In this document: positions 8,676 through 17,839 of the stretch, piece by piece
Layout of the letters: every line of letters begins with the position of its first letter
Position numbering within the stretch: the stretch's first letter is position 1
Source of the DNA: Prevotella herbatica
GTDB lineage: Bacteria > Bacteroidota > Bacteroidia > Bacteroidales > Bacteroidaceae
Assembly: GCF_017347605.1 (NCBI RefSeq)
Contig: NZ_AP024484.1
Location: 3,114,501-3,178,500 of the forward strand
DNA: 64,000 bases
Direction: 5' to 3'
Notes under the pieces: model-generated
The model's database searches: none
Seen by the model: only the letters and a program-made list of their open reading frames with translations
What the model was told of the DNA's origin: nothing
Program-made: the position numbers and the translations under genes

Positions 8676-8888
8676 AAATGATTTTTCTTCTTACTGCAAT
8701 TTATTGTGGTATAGCAGACTTTATTTCTGTAGATATTGCTTTTATATTAAAAACAGCAAATAATGTGGAAAATAGCTATTTATCATTGGAGTTCTGGAAA
8801 ATGTTGGATGACTAACTAATGGCTTAACCTATCATAAAAGAAACAATAGTTACCTGTATTGTATGTTTAATGATAAGTAAAGTTATAT

Positions 8889-9773
8889 TCATTTCCTAGT
8901 CGCCATTGTTTGTTCCTTTTCTACATTAATTGATTGACCTTCCTTCTCAATGCTCCAAAAAGGTATGTTGTATTCGTCGGTAAACTCTTTCATGCGCCAT
9001 GCACTCTTAAAACCACTAACAACAAAATGCATTGGGATAAACAATCCAACCTTGAATTGCTCGATGAATTGTCTGGCTCCACGAGTATATCCGTTACCAA
9101 TACGGCCATCTACAGGGAACATCACGACATCGAAAGAGTCTGCTATCTTTTTGATGTCTTTCAACTCTCCGAGGAATTGTTTCTCATCCTTTATTGGATC
9201 AATAACACCAAATTGACCTACGGTCTTCCTCTTCCTTGCAGAACAAAGTTCGAGCGAGCTCGACTCTGCCTCTGCTTCGTTCATCGGTTCTTCACTATCA
9301 ATAGGATTTCCATCATAGGTATCAGTCAGAAAACGAGCATACCAATTATTTAGATCGCCAGCATGAAAAATACGCTCGACATAAACTTGACTTTCGGTCT
9401 CTTTTACTTCAACTATCCATGAAACTCCACTATCATTACTGCCTGTGGCATAGACGTTTAGAATATCTTCGCTCCATACAGAACCTTTTGCCATCCATAC
9501 GTCAGCATCTTCTTTGTCGGCTCTTCTGCGTTTCAGAATATCCTTTGAAAGAATATAGATGAAAGAAAGAGTTGGGTAATCGGTTCTCCATTTCAGAATA
9601 TCCTTTGTGAAGTGATCTTCATGGAAATGGCTCGCGAATACATAAACAGGTTTGTTAGTAGTGGATAGAATCTTAGGGATGACTCCTGTAGGATCCATCC
9701 AATAATCAAAGATGAGCATACAACTTTCTGTCTCAATTGCAAAACCACTATGATATATATATGTCAGTTTCAT
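8889..9773 (-). CDS. metallo-beta-lactamase-fold hydrolase
   Basis: A 294-aa cytosolic protein with the metal motif HxHxDH at residues 49-54 (HFHEDH), near an N-terminal beta strand as in the MBL fold. A later region (GYTRGARQFIEQFKVGLFIP followed by MHF) gives a candidate distal His ligand. A Glu/Ser-rich stretch of about 40 residues in the middle is an unusual insertion. The closest functional guess is the UlaG-like/ComEC-like hydrolases that act on sugar phosphates or nucleotides. It lies 14 nt downstream of the small gene at 9788-10018. The 213 nt between hipA and this gene hold nothing recognisable. Confidence 0.8.
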   Translation of the reverse strand: MKLTYIYHSGFAIETESCMLIFDYWMDPTGVIPKILSTTNKPVYVFASHFHEDHFTKDILKWRTDYPTLSFIYILSKDILKRRRADKEDADVWMAKGSVWSEDILNVYATGSNDSGVSWIVEVKETESQVYVERIFHAGDLNNWYARFLTDTYDGNPIDSEEPMNEAEAESSSLELCSARKRKTVGQFGVIDPIKDEKQFLGELKDIKKIADSFDVVMFPVDGRIGNGYTRGARQFIEQFKVGLFIPMHFVVSGFKSAWRMKEFTDEYNIPFWSIEKEGQSINVEKEQTMATRK

Positions 9774-9787
9774 GCCTACTATACATT

Positions 9788-10018
9788 TTAAATCATCTCA
9801 CATATTCTGTCTTCTCTAATAATCTTCGGCGCAGCCTTACCAGCTAACACCAGCATTTTCTTGCCATTGCGGTAGATATGCAGTTGGCGTGAGCGAACAA
9901 CTGCTGTCAGCTCATCATCATCTTGTATAGCCATCCAAATATGATGGTAAACGCCATCTTCTTCAAACAACTTCTTTTGCAAGTGCGAGCACATGTTGGT
10001 TGTATCTATTGAAATCAT
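9788..10018 (-). CDS. small hypothetical protein (76 aa), parent of a duplicated fragment
   Basis: A short acidic protein (LFEEDGVYHHIWMAIQDDDE) with a basic C-terminus (GKAAPKIIREDRICEMI). No known domain is recognised. It is coupled to the MBL gene downstream (14 nt). A 140-bp piece of it, 95% identical, recurs at 11182-11321, which shows that this DNA was duplicated recently and supports its being a real gene. Confidence 0.6.
   Translation of the reverse strand: MISIDTTNMCSHLQKKLFEEDGVYHHIWMAIQDDDELTAVVRSRQLHIYRNGKKMLVLAGKAAPKIIREDRICEMI
9876..10015 (-). repeat. direct repeat copy A (140 bp)
   Basis: It matches 11182-11321 over 140 bp with 7 mismatches and no gaps, in the same orientation. 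It covers codons 2 to about 48 of the 76-aa gene. Confidence 0.9.
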
Positions 10019-10285
10019 ATATTTTAAGGGCTTAATACAATATATAAACTTTTAGCTATCATTTGATATTCAACACTATAGATCTATAATAAAAAGACAA
10101 TAGTAGATTAAACTCAATTTTGCGTTCCTATTACTTGTTTAAAAGTAGAACAGCACTAGTTCTTCCTCAAAGGAAACAAAAGTACAAAAATAAAATGATA
10201 TGTATGTGATGCGGAAGAGAAAATATACATGGCTAAGATAAAAATGTAAAATAATCGTCTGAGAATCAATAATTACTAAAGAATA

Positions 10286-10317
10286 CTTGTTTGATTGAAA
10301 TAAATAGTTTATTTTTG
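10286..10317 (+). promoter_or_regulatory. possible promoter for the 10.4-11.1 kb genes
   Basis: TATTTTTG (10310-10317) matches the -7 consensus, with CTTG 20 nt upstream (10286-10289) as an imperfect -33. The predicted transcript would include the small ORF at 10442 and the gene at 10590. Confidence 0.4.
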
Positions 10318-10400
10318 CGATGTTATACTTCAATAAAGTGATGATTAAGTGGTTAAATAATAACTAAACATCATCTAAGTGATATTTAAATAGAAAGATT

Positions 10401-10537
10401 ATGGTGGATCTGTATGAGTATTCTACATCAGAACTTACCTGATGCGTAAGGACGAGAAGAAAGTGCAACGTATTCGTCTTCTAAATAAGGAGTTATGGTC
10501 TGACAACCATAATCGGATATCTGAAAGAATGAAATGA
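10401..10537 (+). pseudogene. possible broken small ORF
   Basis: An ATG at 10401 opens MVDLYEYSTSELT and stops at once. In another frame, an ATG at 10442 encodes MRKDEKKVQRIRLLNKELWS up to a TGA at 10535-10537 (31 codons), a charged helix with good coding character. A single frameshift would join them. No homologue is recognised. The rest of 10019-10589 is AT-rich spacer. Confidence 0.3.
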
Positions 10538-10589
10538 GTTGGAGTAAAATATTATCTAATTCTTTAACTAATAATTAATTGATAGAACT

Positions 10590-11144
10590 ATGAAATATGA
10601 TGAATTAGCCATCGTTGGACTCCCAAAGAGTTTCAAGATATATAAAGCAGTAGATTATCTATATCCAAATGGAGAACCTGATAATCCTGAAGAAGTCTTA
10701 TATGACGAATATTTTGAAGAATGTGACGAAGGAGAGGATGCAAGTATTGTGTTTAAGTATAACGAATCAGCAACAGGTGTATCTGTAGTTTATAATTCTA
10801 CAGTAAACGCTTTAAATCTATGGCTTTCACCATGGGCAGTGGAAGCCGACGTGCTGTTGTATGTTGCATTTATTAATGCAATTTTGAAGAAGCATCCTCG
10901 TGCAAAGTTGTATGATAAATATGATATTATCAAGAATCTGACCGATATTGACCTCAATCGGATGCAGGCAGATAGAAGAAAGTATTTGAAGCGTTTGCTT
11001 CAAACCAAAGATGGTTTCACGATGGAGGGAGTAAATAATGATTTCGTTCTTCAAGTTGCTCACCTTCGAAAAGCCGCTTCAATTGATATGCAGGTAATAG
11101 AACTGCAACAAGTGTTCACCAAAATGCAATGGGAAGAAGAGTAA
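10590..11144 (+). CDS. hypothetical protein (184 aa), acidic
   Basis: A soluble protein with an acidic N-terminal half (EEVLYDEYFEECDEGEDAS) and a helical, more basic C-terminal half. No family is recognised and there are no signal or membrane segments. It lies between the two copies of the 140-bp duplication. The setting (small acidic genes, a partial duplicate, a DKNYY-repeat protein next door) recalls immunity-gene clusters, but that is only context. Confidence 0.6.
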   Translation: MKYDELAIVGLPKSFKIYKAVDYLYPNGEPDNPEEVLYDEYFEECDEGEDASIVFKYNESATGVSVVYNSTVNALNLWLSPWAVEADVLLYVAFINAILKKHPRAKLYDKYDIIKNLTDIDLNRMQADRRKYLKRLLQTKDGFTMEGVNNDFVLQVAHLRKAASIDMQVIELQQVFTKMQWEEE

Positions 11145-11181
11145 GTGGATTTGGATTAATGTAAGAACACTACCTATCATA

Positions 11182-11321
11182 ATATGCAGTTGGCGTGAGT
11201 GAACAACTGCAGTCAGCTCATCATCATCCTGTATAGCCATCCAAATATGATGGTAAACACCATCTTCTTCAAACAGCTTCTTTTGCAAGTGGGAGTACAT
11301 GTTGGTTGTATCTATTGAAAT
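11182..11321 (-). pseudogene. truncated duplicate of the 76-aa gene (repeat copy B)
   Basis: The 140-bp match to 9876-10015 begins after the original ATG and ends in mid-gene. The encoded peptide (SHLQKKLFEEDGVYHHIWMA onward) therefore lacks its native start and the basic C-terminus and runs into unrelated sequence. It sits 3 nt before the stop of the DKNYY gene. Confidence 0.8.
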
Positions 11322-11323
11322 AT

Positions 11324-12529
11324 TTAATTGTGTTCTACTTTCATTTTTCCCATGCGGTATTTCTTAATAAGCGGAGTTGGATGGCCTTCGTAGTAGCGAT
11401 GCTTGTCAAAGGCGAAAGCAACTTTGTTCAGACCGTCCCAGCCGCAGACGAATGTTGCATAATCAGCATCTTTGAGCAGAGTATCCTTATGGAAGATATG
11501 ATGAGCATCTTTTGCGTAGTCATAATCTTTATTGTTGTCTGCAGCTGAACCTTCATATAGATAGAGTGATGGCAGCGCATCAAATGATTTTGCATCTGCA
11601 CCTTTCACGATTCTATTTTTCCAATACACTCTCTTCTGGTCTTTACTCCAATCTCCACAGGCTATATTCGTGAGATGTTTGATATTTGTACCTTCTGGCA
11701 TTTTCAGAAACTCATGTGTATAGAAATTCTTTCCATCTACATAGAAGTTTTTATTCTCTTTTGCAACTTTCAATTTATTGTAGTCTTTTACCTCTGTTGC
11801 TTTATTCTCATAATAGACACAATTTTTGTCCTGCCCAAAATAACGACTTTGCAAGAAGGTGTGAAAGGTTGCAGGATCTGCTCCTTCTACAATTTTTGTT
11901 TTAAAATATACATGGTAGATGTCTTTGGCATATTGTTCGTTCAGCCCCTTAAACGACTTGTAGTCTCCCACAGGAATGGAATGAATCTCATCCTTTTCAG
12001 TTTGATCGTCAGTGTAGTAGATATAATTTTTGTCTACACTCCAGTTATTATAACCTGGGCGGAACGACTTGTAGTCTGAAACGTGAAATGGAATCCCATA
12101 GCTATAATAATCCTTCCCGTCACATGCTATGTTTGCATTCGACATTTTGAAAGTCTTAGGGTGTGCCCCCTTCATGATTTTTCCTGTATAATATACATGA
12201 TTTTTGTCGGCAGAATATCCCGTGTTTTTCCCGATAAGATGAAAGGTTGCAACATCTGCACCTTCTATTTTATCAAAACAGTAATACACATGTTTATTGT
12301 CAAGTGCGTAACTTCCTTGATAATCTTCCCCGATTTTTCTGTAAGAGAAGAAGTCAGAACCATCGGGTCTATTCTCAGCTAAAGGACTAATGGCAATTAA
12401 AACACAAAGTAGTAATGATATTAGTGGCAACCCCGAAATGAGATAGAAAAGATAGGGTTTTACCAGTTTCTTAGATATCCGTTTTGCAACGATGACGAGA
12501 GGAAACAGATAAAGCGGGTAGCCGAACAC
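11324..12529 (-). CDS. DKNYY-repeat membrane-anchored protein
   Basis: A 401-aa protein. The N-terminal ~55 residues hold two hydrophobic segments (MFGYPLYLFPLVIVA and YLISGLPLISLLLCVLIAIS), then comes a large exported or cytosolic part built from repeated blocks of the form DKxxVYY...GAdp.tF (DKNHVYYTGKIMKGAHPKTF is one). These are DKNYY-family repeats, predicted beta structures of unknown function. Translation starts at a GTG; the frame is open only a few codons further upstream before a TGA, so the N-terminus may be truncated. Confidence 0.75.
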   Translation of the reverse strand: MFGYPLYLFPLVIVAKRISKKLVKPYLFYLISGLPLISLLLCVLIAISPLAENRPDGSDFFSYRKIGEDYQGSYALDNKHVYYCFDKIEGADVATFHLIGKNTGYSADKNHVYYTGKIMKGAHPKTFKMSNANIACDGKDYYSYGIPFHVSDYKSFRPGYNNWSVDKNYIYYTDDQTEKDEIHSIPVGDYKSFKGLNEQYAKDIYHVYFKTKIVEGADPATFHTFLQSRYFGQDKNCVYYENKATEVKDYNKLKVAKENKNFYVDGKNFYTHEFLKMPEGTNIKHLTNIACGDWSKDQKRVYWKNRIVKGADAKSFDALPSLYLYEGSAADNNKDYDYAKDAHHIFHKDTLLKDADYATFVCGWDGLNKVAFAFDKHRYYEGHPTPLIKKYRMGKMKVEHN

Positions 12530-12889
12530 GATTAATGCAAATCAAATAATTAAGAAAGAGTGCCTTAATAAAATTAATTAAAAATGGTAATTTGATTTAA
12601 ATGTATTCTAATTCCAATTATTTCATATCATTTGAAAGAATCTCAACTAGCGTTTTCCTGGAAATAATAATGCTATCATTATTACCAGTGTTACAAAATT
12701 TGGCATATATTATTATGAATCCATAATTAGCAGTTAATAATGCAAACAAATTGAAATTCATAAATTGTAATATATATTGTAGAAACTCGATATTTTCGCA
12801 AATAATAAGATATAATTCCAATATTTTTACTATTTTTGTAGTGTGAAAATATTATATTTTAAGCTGACTATCATAATTTAGACATAATA
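12530..12889. other. AT-rich intergenic spacer before the HExxH-ATPase-HNH cluster
   Basis: Very AT-rich. It contains TATTTTTG (12831-12838), which fits a -7 box for the peptidase gene, although no clear -33 is visible. Short open frames here have no coding character. Confidence 0.4.
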
Positions 12890-13784
12890 ATGAAAGATAC
12901 AATTAACTCTCCTGTATCGTGGTTGTTCAAATATATACTTGGACGATTAGAGAATACTAATCCTGATTACATTGATCGGGTAATAATGCCTTTGGTTGAT
13001 GATTGTAAACTTAATACTGGTATAGTAATTGATCAAAGTAAAGCAGGAAAATTTCGTGCTTATGTAAATAGTGAAGGTAAAATTACAATAACCGAAAATT
13101 TCCTTTGCTATATTTGGAATCTTTGTTATTTTGGTTTAGTAAGTTACGAAGAAGGTGTTGCCAGTTATTGGGATAATAAACAAAAAGGAATTAAAGAGGA
13201 TAATATTAATCATATTGCTTTGAGGGTTGCAGAGGAATGTAGACAATATGCGATGTCTCTACATTGGGGTTATGACGAATGGCCGGAAAACCTCCCCAAG
13301 CCAAACAATCATGATAAGAATGAAGCTGTGAATTTTACTAATCAGTTATTCCTTTATGCCGTTAACTACATTCTTTGTCATGAAATTGCCCATATTTTAT
13401 TAGGACATTCTGTTGGCGTTTCTAGCGAACGATTTTTTGAACAGGAATATGAAGCAGATGAGATGGCATTTCAAGAGGTATTGAAAGGGCGATATGGCAA
13501 AAACAATCTGACTGTTGAATTAGGCGTTTTGATGGGATTCTGTGCTATGATAATGGCTAGTCCTTCTGATAAAGATGGTATAACTCATCCAAGTTCATTG
13601 AAAAGATTAAAAAGTTTTATTGACTTTGTTTCACCTGCACCTGATCCAGATTTGGAGTGTTCTTTGTCTATATCTAGGTGTATGGGATTTTGTATTTCAT
13701 AAAGGCTATGATCCATATTCTATAGAGTTTGAATCTCATAAGGAGCTTTTTGATAAGTTTATGGAAAAAGCCCCAGAACAATAA
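12890..13784 (+). pseudogene. HExxH zinc metallopeptidase, frameshifted near the 3' end
   Basis: The first frame reads 270 codons to a TAA at 13700-13702. It has HEIAH at residues 164-168 and a downstream EQEYEAD (184-190) that would give the third zinc ligand, as in M48-like or Lit/U49-like glu-zincins. The other frame (codon starts at multiples of 3) continues with clear coding sequence, VWDFVFHKGYDPYSIEFESH and on to a TAA at 13784. A one-base shift around 13,665-13,690 would join both into about 297 aa. The ATPase gene starts 29 nt later. Either the gene is broken or the sequence carries an indel error. Assignment to the Lit family is tentative. Confidence 0.7.
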
Positions 13785-13813
13785 TCGTTTTCATTCATAA
13801 AAAAATAAGCTTT

Positions 13814-15871
13814 ATGTTCTCATTAAGAAAACTGATAGTTAAAGATTCTTGCGATAAAAGAATCCTGAAAATTTTAAAGCCAGGAGAATATCTCTTTTCT
13901 GATCCAAAATTTGATAATTTCTTTCTTAATAATGTTACGGTTTCATCTATTGTAGGAAAAAATGGCTGTGGAAAATCATCATTGATAGAACTTGTATTCC
14001 GCATGGTTAATAATCTTGGCGCAATGATGCTTAAAAAACTAAGCCGGCCTGCGGCTGATGCTCTTTGTTTTGTTGAAGGCATTGAAGCTACATTGGAATA
14101 TGATCTTGATAGTAAGCACGGAACCCTTATATGTGGACGTAATTCAGTTGAGTTGATGCATGGTGAGTATTTATTTTGTTGGCACAAAGAGAATTCATCT
14201 GTTTTATACGAAATCAATGGAAAAAAGAAAGATACCAATGATTATGGAGTAGCTAAATGTGTAGCTGATAATTTCTTCTATCTGATTGCGACCAATTATA
14301 GTATGCAGTCTTTCATCGATGCAGACTATAGAAAAGAAATAGTATCATCATGGCAACCAAATAAGGCGTATGATGAAAGTACAAATGAATATGTGTGGGG
14401 GCGAGATGATTCTAATTGCTGGATAAATGGTGTCTTTCATAAGAATGATGGATATATGTGCCCTATCGTTCTTAACCCATATAGAGATAACGGAAAGATA
14501 GACATGGTAAAAGAAGAGGGATTAACTGTAAATCGTTTATGTGCCCTAATGTTGCAATTTCGAAAAGAGAACTATCAGATTATTGAAGGATATAGGCTAG
14601 CCTCTATTCGCTACATATTTAATCAGGGGTATTTGTTGGAGAATTTTGATAGACAAATATTGAGGGACATTCCTGCAGAGAGGATAAGTGATAAATTTTT
14701 GTATGTCTATTTTCTTGAAGGTAGCTATGCTAAAGCAATCCTAGATGGATATGGGATAAATGCTGAAAGAGATATGAACTATATAGAGCTGACTCTACGA
14801 CTTTACTTGGTTTACAAAACATTTAGCATTGCAGAAAAATACCCACAATATTCTCATTTTAGACCATTGGGAAATGTCAACAATGCTTTTAAAACTAATA
14901 CAAATAAGCATGAACTAAAATTAGTGTATGAGTTGGCTAAAAAAATCATGGTCAATTCTTCACATATTGAATTGAAGGTTCATCAAACAATATATCTCAT
15001 TAGGAATCTTGATATATTGGATAATAAAAATAGGCTAGAACAGCCAATGACTTACGAAGAATTCAATGAATTTTTGAATGTCAACACAGAATGTGATAAT
15101 GTAATGCAAAGGTTTAGAACCCTTCCGCCACCTCTATTTCGTCCAACGATATATTTGATAAAGAATGAAGATTATGACAATATCATGCGCCAAGAATTCA
15201 CTGAGCAAGAGCGAAAGGATGACATTGATCGTCATTCGATACCTTTATCAGATTTAAGTTCTGGTGAGCGTCAGTTTATTTATATGACTAGTACGCTTCT
15301 TTACCATGCGCATAATATTCTGTCCATTCCTGATAATGAACGTTTAGCTTACCGAAATCTATGTATGGTGCTTGATGAGGTAGAAATATGCTTTCATCCA
15401 GAATATCAACGTACATTCTTAAGCAAATTACTTTCGCTGATAGAACGTAATCAGCTTAATACATTCTTTGGTATAAGCATCCTAATCATTACCCATTCTC
15501 CATTTGTTCTCAGTGATATACCTAAAGATAATATTTTATATTTGGAAAATGGAGAGAACGTTTCAGAAAGCAAACACCTGAATACATTTGGTGCAAATGT
15601 AAACGAATTACTGGCGCAAAGTTTCTTCTTGTCGGGCGGGTTTATGGGTGAATTTGCAAGTGATAGGATAGATTCATTGGCTAATTACTTATCCGATAAT
15701 CCGACTAGTTATCCATGGACAGAATCTTTGGCAAAAGAATTAATTGATTTGGTAGGTGACGAGTTGATACAATTTCAATTACAACAGATGTATGCCCAGA
15801 AATTTAAAGATACTGATTCATATAAAGTATGGATAAAAGAAGAGGCTGAAAGATTAGGTATAGAACTATGA
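13814..15871 (+). CDS. ABC/SMC-type ATPase of a Septu-like cluster (PtuA-like)
   Basis: 685 aa with all elements of an ABC-type ATPase: Walker A GKNGCGKS (48-55), signature LSSGERQ (481-487), Walker B MVLDEVE (Asp521, Glu522) and the H-loop THS (His561). A long helical insertion of about 400 residues separates Walker A from the signature, as in overcoming-lysogenisation/AAA_21-like defence ATPases. The HNH gene overlaps its stop codon (ATGA), so the pair is translated together, the arrangement of Septu PtuA-PtuB. It is larger than typical PtuA, so this is a Septu-like rather than canonical system. Confidence 0.85.
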   Translation: MFSLRKLIVKDSCDKRILKILKPGEYLFSDPKFDNFFLNNVTVSSIVGKNGCGKSSLIELVFRMVNNLGAMMLKKLSRPAADALCFVEGIEATLEYDLDSKHGTLICGRNSVELMHGEYLFCWHKENSSVLYEINGKKKDTNDYGVAKCVADNFFYLIATNYSMQSFIDADYRKEIVSSWQPNKAYDESTNEYVWGRDDSNCWINGVFHKNDGYMCPIVLNPYRDNGKIDMVKEEGLTVNRLCALMLQFRKENYQIIEGYRLASIRYIFNQGYLLENFDRQILRDIPAERISDKFLYVYFLEGSYAKAILDGYGINAERDMNYIELTLRLYLVYKTFSIAEKYPQYSHFRPLGNVNNAFKTNTNKHELKLVYELAKKIMVNSSHIELKVHQTIYLIRNLDILDNKNRLEQPMTYEEFNEFLNVNTECDNVMQRFRTLPPPLFRPTIYLIKNEDYDNIMRQEFTEQERKDDIDRHSIPLSDLSSGERQFIYMTSTLLYHAHNILSIPDNERLAYRNLCMVLDEVEICFHPEYQRTFLSKLLSLIERNQLNTFFGISILIITHSPFVLSDIPKDNILYLENGENVSESKHLNTFGANVNELLAQSFFLSGGFMGEFASDRIDSLANYLSDNPTSYPWTESLAKELIDLVGDELIQFQLQQMYAQKFKDTDSYKVWIKEEAERLGIEL

Positions 15872-17004
15872 GAAGAATATTGATTACAAATAAGATTATA
15901 GGAATAGCCAATCGCTATACCTCGGAAATGGAGGATATTCACACGTTTAAAACTGGGGAAAATCCCAAAGCTAGATTGTTGAATCTTAGTAATAGACTCA
16001 AAAAATCTAGCGCAAAAATAAAAATATTAAGGCAGCCTGCAAAAAAGGGACATCCTGCGGTTTATGAAAATAAAACTGGCAACAAGATGTTGGAATGCTC
16101 AAATTATGTGAAGGCTATATATGATAATTATGATGGTTTGAACTCATTACTGCCTTCACAATATGATGAAAAAATATCAAAACTGGTGGATCCTAAGCTT
16201 GGTTCTTATGAACTTAATAAAATAAAAGTTAAGCTTCCCAAGAAACGATTGATGTCTCTTTTTGAACTTATTGTCGAAGCAATGCGATACGTTCATGTAC
16301 AAAAGGAAATAATACCCAAGTACATAAAGGAGATGGGGATAAAAACTTGTGTGTATTGCAATGCACAATTCGCAACTACGGTTACGCTACAAGAGATAAA
16401 ACCAACCAAAAAAGGTATGGTTAGAATCAAATATCATGAGGCGCCTTGCTATGAACTTGATCATAATAAGGCGAAGTCTAAGTATCCTTACCTTTGTACA
16501 AACTTCTACAACCTACAACCATCATGCAGTTCTTGTAATCGTAGGAAAAACGATAGGGAATTAGGTTTCTCTCTTTACTATGAACCTGGTGAAACAGACA
16601 TTAGTCCTCTCCATTTTAGACTAGATCCAAAAGATATTATTCGATTTAGGATGACCAATGATGGACAGAAAGTTTTGCCACATTTATGCAATGCAGGATC
16701 CGATGTCCCTCCGATGAACCCAGAAGATAATTCTGACGCGGGCAGATTTAACAAAATGCTTGGGGTACAAGGAATATATGATGAACATGCAGATATTGTG
16801 GAAGAAATATTGTGGAAGCATAAAATCTATTCAAGTGGTTTTATGACAGCTACCATAAACCAAATCAAATCTTTAGGAATAGTTAATTTTGATATGAAGA
16901 GATTTATTCTCGGAGGTTATTATGATAGTGATGATGACTTTTTGAAAAGACCTTTGAGTATATTGAAGAACGATCTTTGGGATCAACTTAATAGAAAAAA
17001 GTAA
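15868..17004 (+). CDS. HNH endonuclease (PtuB-like)
   Basis: 378 aa. A zinc-binding HNH module is visible: C161xxC164 (TCVYCNAQ), ELDH with Asp198 and His199, N215 in FYNLQPSC, and C220xxC223 followed by NRRK. The N-terminal 150 residues are basic and helical; the C-terminal part is unassigned. HNH nucleases cleave DNA or tRNA; with an adjoining ABC ATPase the family precedent is Septu anti-phage defence. Its start overlaps the ATPase stop by 4 nt. Confidence 0.85.
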   Translation: MRRILITNKIIGIANRYTSEMEDIHTFKTGENPKARLLNLSNRLKKSSAKIKILRQPAKKGHPAVYENKTGNKMLECSNYVKAIYDNYDGLNSLLPSQYDEKISKLVDPKLGSYELNKIKVKLPKKRLMSLFELIVEAMRYVHVQKEIIPKYIKEMGIKTCVYCNAQFATTVTLQEIKPTKKGMVRIKYHEAPCYELDHNKAKSKYPYLCTNFYNLQPSCSSCNRRKNDRELGFSLYYEPGETDISPLHFRLDPKDIIRFRMTNDGQKVLPHLCNAGSDVPPMNPEDNSDAGRFNKMLGVQGIYDEHADIVEEILWKHKIYSSGFMTATINQIKSLGIVNFDMKRFILGGYYDSDDDFLKRPLSILKNDLWDQLNRKK

Positions 17005-17030
17005 TATCCCCTGAAGGCTTTTACAAAGTG

Positions 17031-17052
17031 TCCTCCCCCTTGGAGGGGAGGA
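17031..17052. terminator. strong hairpin between convergent genes
   Basis: CCTCCCC (17032-17038) pairs with GGGGAGG (17045-17051) over a 6-nt loop. It lies between the HNH gene (plus) and the hydrolase gene (minus), so it may terminate both. The motif resembles a C-rich/G-rich intergenic hairpin that recurs in Bacteroidota genomes. Confidence 0.6.
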
Positions 17053-17084
17053 CTTAGAGGACTAAAATACATAATATTATAGCT

Positions 17085-17837
17085 TTAATATCCATTCTCC
17101 TTGAAATACTTGAGGAGAATCTTGCCAACTTTCTTGTTGTGAAGAATGTATGATATATGGTCTTCACCAGGAATGATCATCACCTTTCCCTTTGGGATAT
17201 TGCTTGCTATCTGTTCAGTGTGAGAACGTTGTATAGCATCATTTTCTCCAGCCATAACCAATACAGGAACTTGAATATTCTTCATATCCTCAAAGGTCAT
17301 ATCCGGTTCATCAATCATCATTTTCAATAGGGGAGAAGGATTCTTCTCTTTCACCATATTCTCGTATTCCTCAGGAAGAAGTCCCTTTGGAAACAGATTA
17401 GCACCACTTGTAGCCATCAATGAGCATGTATTTGGATGCATGAGTTCCAATAACAAAGCATTATTTCCGCCATCGCTCCAACCAAATATAGCAGGCTTCA
17501 CAATTCCCAATTTATCAATGAATTGATACATATCCTCTGCCATATCCTTGTAATGGTATTCTGACAGAGGCTTGTTTTCACCTTGACCACGAGAGTCAAT
17601 AACATACACCTTATAACCAGCCTTTGCCAACTGATGAGTTGTAGTTTCCAAGTCTTTGTGACTACCTCCATTACCATGAAGCAATATCACCGGTTTACCC
17701 TCACCTTCAACAATATAAGCAAGGCTAATGCCATTAACTTCAACCACACCAGCAGTCTCTTGCATCACGCTCTTACATGATGAAAGACTACCCATACCTA
17801 ACACCGCACTTACCATATATATAAAAAGCTTTTTCAT
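17085..17837 (-). CDS. alpha/beta hydrolase lipoprotein
   Basis: 250 aa with a lipoprotein signal (LSSC, lipid-modified Cys21), so it is likely anchored in the envelope. The alpha/beta hydrolase fold shows the oxyanion HGNG (54-57), the nucleophile elbow GWSDGG (Ser121), an acid in AGENDAI and the catalytic His in GEDHISY. The substrate is unknown; esterase or lactonase is plausible. It is the last gene of a minus-strand cluster with the NUDIX gene, 2 nt upstream. Confidence 0.85.
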   Translation of the reverse strand: MKKLFIYMVSAVLGMGSLSSCKSVMQETAGVVEVNGISLAYIVEGEGKPVILLHGNGGSHKDLETTTHQLAKAGYKVYVIDSRGQGENKPLSEYHYKDMAEDMYQFIDKLGIVKPAIFGWSDGGNNALLLELMHPNTCSLMATSGANLFPKGLLPEEYENMVKEKNPSPLLKMMIDEPDMTFEDMKNIQVPVLVMAGENDAIQRSHTEQIASNIPKGKVMIIPGEDHISYILHNKKVGKILLKYFKENGY

Positions 17838-17839
17838 AA

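Noticed and set aside
10139..10333. 64-codon minus-strand open frame
   Set aside because: Low-complexity Phe/Tyr/Ile translation typical of AT-rich spacer; a plus-strand promoter-like sequence overlaps it.
12618..12821. 67-codon minus-strand open frame
   Set aside because: AT-rich spacer sequence without domain, promoter or neighbour support.
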